In this document: positions 60,501 through 64,000 of the stretch, piece after piece
Layout of the letters: each line of letters begins with the position of its first letter
Numbering within the stretch: the stretch's first letter is position 1
DNA from: Chthonomonas sp. UBA2362
GTDB lineage: Bacteria; Armatimonadota; Fimbriimonadia; Fimbriimonadales; Fimbriimonadaceae
Direction: 5' to 3'
Assembly: GCA_002344135.1 (NCBI GenBank)
Contig: DDTO01000002.1
Span: forward strand, 670,794 to 734,793
DNA: 64,000 nucleotides
The notes under the pieces: generated by a model
Seen by the model: the letters and a program-made list of their open reading frames with translations, nothing else
The model's database searches: none
Told to the model about the DNA's origin: nothing
Made by a program: the position numbers and the translations under genes

Positions 60501-61106
60501 CCGGCAAAGGGCCATCAAACGCGGCTCTTCGAGATGACAGCGAGTGACGAGGGTCGAGAGGTTGACGTACCCGATCTTGTCGCGAGCGAGGAGGACGATT
60601 TCTCCACCCTCTTCGAGTTCGAAAGACGCCCCGACGATCGGCTGTACGCCGATTCGCTGCGCCTCGTGGACGAATTCGACACAGCCGGCGAGAGAAAACG
60701 AATCGACGAGCGCTGCCGAGGGAGCGTCGATACGGGCGGCGTGGCGAGCGATCTCCTCGGCGAAGAGGACGCTGCGCCCGAACGAATAGCCAGAAAGCGC
60801 ATGAAGCGGAGCAAAGGGGATGGGCTGACTCGAACGAACGATCTCGGGGATTCGATCCTCATAGCCGCAGGCGCGTGTGACCTTTTCGTCACGAAGCTTG
60901 CGTGGTCGAAGGGCAATCTCTTCGGTGTGGTTCTCTTGATAGGGTCGTGACCTCGATTCATCGATCAAGAGCGGCAGTTCGGTAACAATCTCGCGCCGAA
61001 TCCCCTTTTCGTCGCGATACTGAACGATCTCCCGAGGGGGTTCGTCCGCCCACCATTCTCCCGCTTCGCGCCAGTGCGCGATGCGGTCAATGCCATCCAG
61101 TCGCAT
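57576..61106 (-). CDS. dnaE2: Error-prone DNA polymerase DnaE2 (ImuC) with N-terminal extension
   Basis: 1176 aa, a C-family polymerase for translesion synthesis. Layout: ~95-aa N-terminal extension with GEWWADEPPREIVQ resembling the DUF6504-like module usually at the end of ImuB or next to it; PHP domain (PLHALSGYSF, metal site lost as usual for ImuC); polymerase core with catalytic D491 and D493 in RPDIDIDF; RAHSSGVVISDRPL and FDILCLRGQDVL; an HhH region; a C-terminal OB domain (VVFFDLEDETGLLNV). Starts inside the imuB 3' end (20-nt overlap), so it is made with ImuB. No imuA is present in the window. Confidence 0.93.
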   Translation of the reverse strand: MRLDGIDRIAHWREAGEWWADEPPREIVQYRDEKGIRREIVTELPLLIDESRSRPYQENHTEEIALRPRKLRDEKVTRACGYEDRIPEIVRSSQPIPFAPLHALSGYSFGRSVLFAEEIARHAARIDAPSAALVDSFSLAGCVEFVHEAQRIGVQPIVGASFELEEGGEIVLLARDKIGYVNLSTLVTRCHLEEPRLMALCRWHRLADHVSGLLCLTGGSLGPIDRMLMSRNEDRAKQTLQLLVDLFGRSAVFVEIERSYLPWQIMVEKKLLALAEHFDLTAFAGGAITHVDARQFPAQDVLVCCETLCTVDEVIGRKPQRNPSQPQAQEVPLRSLNAERCFKDPVEMTALFADRPDLLRNTLTIASRCDPEVLPSRTRLPRLFEDEAEALRAAIWQGARERHRKIPKALEKRLEMETERIIRLNFAGHFLTIADACDWARSQGILFSGRGSVVDSAVAYCLGLSRIDAYRHRLHFDRFLPDDGSKRPDIDIDFEAKRRDDIRNYLSEKYGKERVATVAAFGAFCVRGIVREVGKALGIPSEVIGFLAKRIHGGVSPEHLQEAIRQKPELRDSHIPIERFRWVFRLADMLADVPRNVRAHSSGVVISDRPLCETVPVMWSASEAGEEHLRIIQWDKRSAKHYFDKFDILCLRGQDVLSGTQERIRLSQEPERTDFRVENIPLDDEETYRAMRSGELIGIPQSASPAMRQAHMRLRTENLHDASLVQAGIRPGVGGAVKINLLIRRRRGLEPYSFEHPELERILGCTYGIVVFQEQIDQLLQAFCGYGSGEAEDIRDKIHKRRREDYGYVIRDELLARMRSRGFEVRVSEHVFELIAGFKGYGFAQGHALAFAEISLRSIHCQQNYPAEYFASLLSAQPAGYYGPCTIANEARQRGVVILPPDVNHSEDAFTVEAVESRDEPRLVVPSGGIRVGLMQIGGLSSGTKERLLRERADCVRFGSFFEFVRRVRPDRDELEKLILSGALDGLGANRRAMLWAIPSALAIAAAPPTLPGFPEETLDLTIPDFSAEERAIRERTAMGLDVHSHLMAFERMRVESRGGVTTRDAKSISPGRKAILVGNPIRLRFPPTPSGKRVVFFDLEDETGLLNVTCFDAVYRRDGHAIVCSPYVTVVGEIQDRDGHPAFLARRVFPYCPVIEKALDGPVALPIATSDFLVG

Positions 61107-62268
61107 CTCGCCAAACCCTCAAAACGCGACGACGTCGGCTTTCTGGCACCTCGCTCGCCCGGACGATCGCTCCGGGAGGCAGCGCCTGGCCGATCTGGCT
61201 CACCGCGTGAACGGAGTCGTCGATTTCCTTCAGGCCGTACACCCCGAGAGATCGCTGGCGCACCGGAGCTCGCTCGAGCTGGGTGAGCCAGAGCCGAACA
61301 CATTGGACATGGTTTTCGCTGTACGCGGGCTCGACTGCGCTTTGCTCGAACTCCGCCCACATGGAGTTGAGCGCTGCGATGATCCCCTGTGCGCTCTGGA
61401 GCGGTTTGGACCATCGACGCGCAACGACGATCGGATCGCCCTCCTCGAGGACGACGATCAGCCTCAAAGACTGCCCCACGCGGTCCCGAGCGACGAGTTC
61501 GGCTGCTGCCTGCCGGGCGAGCATCGCTATGCCCCGGAACAAAACCTCCCGATCTGCGCACCCGCCAGTGAAGTGGCGCCGCACCGAGAGCGAATCGGGA
61601 GGATATGTCGCCTGGACAGGCTCGCTCACTCCACCGCGAGCAGCTTCACAGATTCGGTTCGCTTCGAGCCCGAAGTGTCCCTTTAGGGCAGTGGGTGGGG
61701 CTTCTGCTACCGCCCCGATCGTCCGGTAGCCGAGGAACTCCAGCCGCTCACGAGTCTTCGAATCGACCGGCCTCAAGTGCGCGATGGGGAGCGAAGCGAG
61801 AAACCCGCGCGAATCCTCGATGAAAGGAATTCGTCCGCAGGGTGTTCCATGGGTCTCCACTGCGAGTCGCGCGAGCCACTTGTTCTTCGCGATCGCGGCT
61901 CTGGAGGAACTGCCCAGCCTGTGGATCAGGATCGATGCCACTTCTTGCGGATCCGGATGTTCCGACAGATCGAGAAATGCAGCATGATCTTCAGCAGGTT
62001 CGATCCGATTGGCAAACTCCACGCAGACGTCGAGCCAAGCCTCACGCGCCGCCGAATAGTCTTCTCGACGGTAGGTCACGAAGCGCACTGCGCTCGAGGT
62101 CGCGCGCGCCTCGGCGAGCGACATTCCGATCCGAACCCCCGCCCGTTGGGCAGCCTTCGTCGCGTCGAGCACGACCTTGTCGCGGTGTATCGCAACGCGA
62201 TCCGTGTCCACCCCACCCAGCGCGCGCACATAGAAGGAGTCCGTGACAACGTACAAAATAGCATTCAT
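61087..62268 (-). CDS. imuB: ImuB, Y-family polymerase-like accessory protein
   Basis: 393-aa protein with Y-family polymerase fold features: ILYVVTDSFYVRAL at the start, CGRIPFIEDSRGFLASLPIAHLRPVD and a helix-hairpin-helix region (TRERLEFLGYRTIGAVAE). The catalytic S-I-D-E of active DinB is replaced (EDHAAFLDLSE), as in other ImuB proteins, which act as scaffolds linking the beta clamp and ImuC rather than as polymerases. A beta-clamp motif near the C-terminus could be QSLRLIV or QRSLGVYG. A promoter lies immediately upstream. Confidence 0.9.
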   Translation of the reverse strand: MNAILYVVTDSFYVRALGGVDTDRVAIHRDKVVLDATKAAQRAGVRIGMSLAEARATSSAVRFVTYRREDYSAAREAWLDVCVEFANRIEPAEDHAAFLDLSEHPDPQEVASILIHRLGSSSRAAIAKNKWLARLAVETHGTPCGRIPFIEDSRGFLASLPIAHLRPVDSKTRERLEFLGYRTIGAVAEAPPTALKGHFGLEANRICEAARGGVSEPVQATYPPDSLSVRRHFTGGCADREVLFRGIAMLARQAAAELVARDRVGQSLRLIVVLEEGDPIVVARRWSKPLQSAQGIIAALNSMWAEFEQSAVEPAYSENHVQCVRLWLTQLERAPVRQRSLGVYGLKEIDDSVHAVSQIGQALPPGAIVRASEVPESRRRRVLRVWRDATGWH

Positions 62269-62277
62269 ACGTCTACT

Positions 62278-62306
62278 ATTATAGGCGAGAACCCCGCCTT
62301 TCGCAA
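62278..62306 (-). promoter_or_regulatory. Promoter of imuB-dnaE2, probably leaderless
   Basis: On the minus strand, TTGCGA (62306-62301) and TATAAT (62283-62278) are spaced 17 nt. The -10 ends only 9 nt from the imuB ATG, so the transcript should start at or within a few bases of the start codon. No ribosome-binding site is visible. No clear LexA-type box could be assigned. Confidence 0.7.
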
Positions 62307-62330
62307 GTCCTGGTGTGACAAAATCGGTCC

Positions 62331-64000
62331 ATGGCGGAACCGCCCGACCAGCCGCCGAAAGCCTCCTCGAGGTCGCGGCTCGGCAGAAAGCAAACCGTCG
62401 TTACCGGTGCGCTCCCCGGTCAGTCCAAGCGGAGCAACGCCAAGAAGAAGGATCGCAAGCCTCATCCCAGCCTCGACGATCTCGTCGAGCAGGTGCTCAT
62501 CGACCCGGCCGTTCAAGGCGACATCCACCGCCACGCCATTCCTCCCCGCCAAGCGGTCTTCGGCCAACCAAAGGAGCAATTGCATCCCCGATTACGAACC
62601 AAGCTTCTTCAAATCGGCCTCTCGCGGCTCTATCGGCACCAGGCTCTCGCCCTCGATGCCGCTCTCTCGGGAAAGGACGTCGTCCTCGTTACTTCGACGA
62701 GCAGCGGGAAGACCCTCGGCTACAACCTGCCCGTCATCCAGACCTGCCTTTCAGAGCCTGCCGTTCACGCTATGTACCTCTATCCCACCAAAGCCCTTGC
62801 CCACGATCAGCTGCTGAAGCTCGAGCAGGTCCTCCCCGGCGAAGACCTCCGCGCCGGCGTCTACGACGGCGACACCGCGGCGGCCACCCGCTCGTTCATT
62901 CGGCGCAACGCGCAGATCGTCTTGACGAACCCCGACATGCTCCATATCGGGATCCTGCCCCAGCATGAAACGTGGTCGAAGTTCCTGCGTCGGCTGCGGT
63001 TCGTCGTGATTGACGAAATGCACGTTTACCGCGGCATCTACGGCTCGCACTTCGGTGGCATCCTACGCCGTTTGCTTCGCCTTTGCGATTGGTATGGGGT
63101 GCGGCCCCAAATCATCGCTTCGAGCGCGACCCTCGCCAATCCGACCGACCTCTTTACCCGACTCACTTCTCGAAGTCCCGTGGTGATCGACGAGGATGGC
63201 GCTCCTACTGGTAGGCGCACCTTGCTTCTGGTAAGTCCGTCCGGGCGCGATTTCTCCCTCGACGCGCCTCCGGAAGAGGAGCCGCTTCCCAAGCCCCGAC
63301 CGAACGCCGTCGTCGCACATCTCGTCGCCCGACTGACAACGGCCGGAGCGCGTGTCCTGGCCTTCACCCGATCTCGCACGACGACCGAGATCGTCCTTCG
63401 CACCGCCCGGGGCAAGCTCGAAGCGATGGGAGGCAAGCCCGCTTCGATCGAGGGATATCGCGGAGGCTACACCCCTCGAGAGCGGCGAGACATCGAGAAT
63501 CGCCTGCGCTCGGGCAAGGTTCACTCGCTGGTGAGCACGAGCGCGATGGAACTCGGTGTCGACATCGGCCATCTCGACGCCGTGATTCTCAATGGCTATC
63601 CCGGCTCCATCGCCAGCTTCTGGCAGCAGGTCGGGCGGGCGGGTCGAGGAACTCGGGACGCGCTCGCGATCTTCGTGGCCCACGACGACCCCCTCGAGCA
63701 GTATCTCGTTCGCTTTCCAGAGACCCTGCTGGGCGCCCCGATGGAGGCGGCGACCACCAATCCCGTCAATCCGAACATCCTCGGCCCCCAACTGTGCTGC
63801 GCGGCTTATGAGCGTCCGATAGCCCCGAGCGAACTCGAGCTCTTCGGAGACTCTGCGATCGGCGTCGCCGAGCAGCTCGAAGAGGAAGGAAGACTCGCAT
63901 TTTCGGGGGGCCGTTTCTTCTGGACCGATCCGTCGCCTCCCGCTCCGCAATTCGCCCTTCGAGGTCTCTCGTCCGACTCCGTCCGTCTGGTGAGCCTCGG
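62331..64000 (+). CDS. MrfA/Hrq1-type DEAD/DEAH-box helicase (5' part)
   Basis: Open from ATG 62331 to the window edge (556 codons). A Lys/Arg-rich N-terminus is followed by a superfamily II helicase: Walker A with K127 (TSTSSGKT), DEMH box at 228-231 (VIDEMHVYRG), SSATL, AMELGVDIG and QQVGRAGRG (motif VI). This spacing and the TSTSSGKT/DEMHVYRG motifs match MrfA and Hrq1, 3'-5' helicases in interstrand crosslink repair; a Zn-binding DUF1998 domain is expected beyond the edge. Divergent from imuB-dnaE2, with 62 nt between start codons. Confidence 0.88.
   Translation, partial: MAEPPDQPPKASSRSRLGRKQTVVTGALPGQSKRSNAKKKDRKPHPSLDDLVEQVLIDPAVQGDIHRHAIPPRQAVFGQPKEQLHPRLRTKLLQIGLSRLYRHQALALDAALSGKDVVLVTSTSSGKTLGYNLPVIQTCLSEPAVHAMYLYPTKALAHDQLLKLEQVLPGEDLRAGVYDGDTAAATRSFIRRNAQIVLTNPDMLHIGILPQHETWSKFLRRLRFVVIDEMHVYRGIYGSHFGGILRRLLRLCDWYGVRPQIIASSATLANPTDLFTRLTSRSPVVIDEDGAPTGRRTLLLVSPSGRDFSLDAPPEEEPLPKPRPNAVVAHLVARLTTAGARVLAFTRSRTTTEIVLRTARGKLEAMGGKPASIEGYRGGYTPRERRDIENRLRSGKVHSLVSTSAMELGVDIGHLDAVILNGYPGSIASFWQQVGRAGRGTRDALAIFVAHDDPLEQYLVRFPETLLGAPMEAATTNPVNPNILGPQLCCAAYERPIAPSELELFGDSAIGVAEQLEEEGRLAFSGGRFFWTDPSPPAPQFALRGLSSDSVRLVSL

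Noticed and set aside
61318..61348. Copy of the palindromic repeat inside imuB
   Set aside because: The string CGCGGGCTCGACTGCGCTTTG resembles the repeat arm, but it lies in a well-conserved reading frame, lacks the GGAGTG end and is a likely chance match.

Overview
The window reads as a chromosomal segment of a high-GC, Gram-negative-type (diderm) bacterium. fabZ-lpxA (lipid A synthesis) and a GmhA-like heptose isomerase imply an LPS-type envelope. A TAT-exported Gfo/Idh/MocA oxidoreductase, tandem tricorn-type proteases, IPT/dockerin-like and GVYG-repeat surface proteins, and many Sec-signal hypothetical proteins suggest a free-living member of the Armatimonadota/Fimbriimonadia or a similar deep-branching phylum. 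That placement is inference, because no rRNA or marker set is present. TGA is used as an ordinary stop by many genes here.

Layout. 1-1270: gene-free island of nested palindromic repeats. 1.36-5.4 kb: PDZ-alpha/beta hydrolase and aconitase (minus strand). 5.66-7.6 kb: LysM/SH3/NlpC-P60 cell-wall hydrolase and a small exported protein. 7.6-10.3 kb: purL diverging from a lipoprotein. 10.48 kb: tRNA-Arg(CCG). 10.65-11.96 kb: DUF2142-like membrane protein. 12.0-18.9 kb: two tandem tricorn-like proteases and a GmhA-like isomerase. 19.0-24.0 kb: membrane protein with a degenerate cyclase domain, pdxH, NDH-2-type dehydrogenase and an OmpR-type wHTH-TPR regulator. 24.1-28.4 kb: OsmC protein and a large IPT-repeat/dockerin-like exported protein. 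28.5-33.2 kb: tightly packed ispE, nucleotidyltransferase, orphan AMP-binding C-subdomain, fabZ, lpxA and an FAD oxidoreductase. 33.2-36.2 kb: beta-CASP metallohydrolase, folB, single-lipoyl E2. 36.28 kb: tRNA-Thr(CGT), directly abutted by a repeat island. 36.87-39.4 kb: GVYG-repeat protein gene interrupted by an in-frame TGA. 39.9-45.05 kb: hypothetical proteins, the TAT oxidoreductase and an outer-membrane-type protein gene also interrupted by an in-frame TGA. 45.1-46.8 kb: carB that stops after its first half (split CPSase). 46.85-50.4 kb: three-gene overlapping operon with a renalase-like flavoprotein, then a TlpA-like protein. 50.6 kb: tRNA-Ser(GGA) with a small gene 11 nt behind it. 51.1-53.6 kb: S9 peptidase, followed by a perfect 29-bp inverted repeat. 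53.7-56.4 kb: two tandem flotillin-like proteins. 56.4-57.4 kb: galE. 57.6-64.0 kb: imuB-dnaE2(imuC) mutasome genes diverging from an MrfA/Hrq1-type helicase that runs off the window.

How it works together: apart from housekeeping genes, the themes are (i) extracytoplasmic peptide turnover (two tricorn-like enzymes, an S9 peptidase, NlpC/P60, PDZ hydrolase), (ii) a lipid A/isoprenoid precursor cluster, (iii) a DNA-damage locus with translesion polymerase parts back-to-back with a crosslink-repair-type helicase, and (iv) large exported repeat proteins. The most striking non-coding signal is a set of composite palindromic repeats. The island at the window start is present again, inverted and colinear, at 36.4-36.8 kb and 39.6-39.9 kb, with further fragments at 50.5, 53.6 and 57.5 kb.
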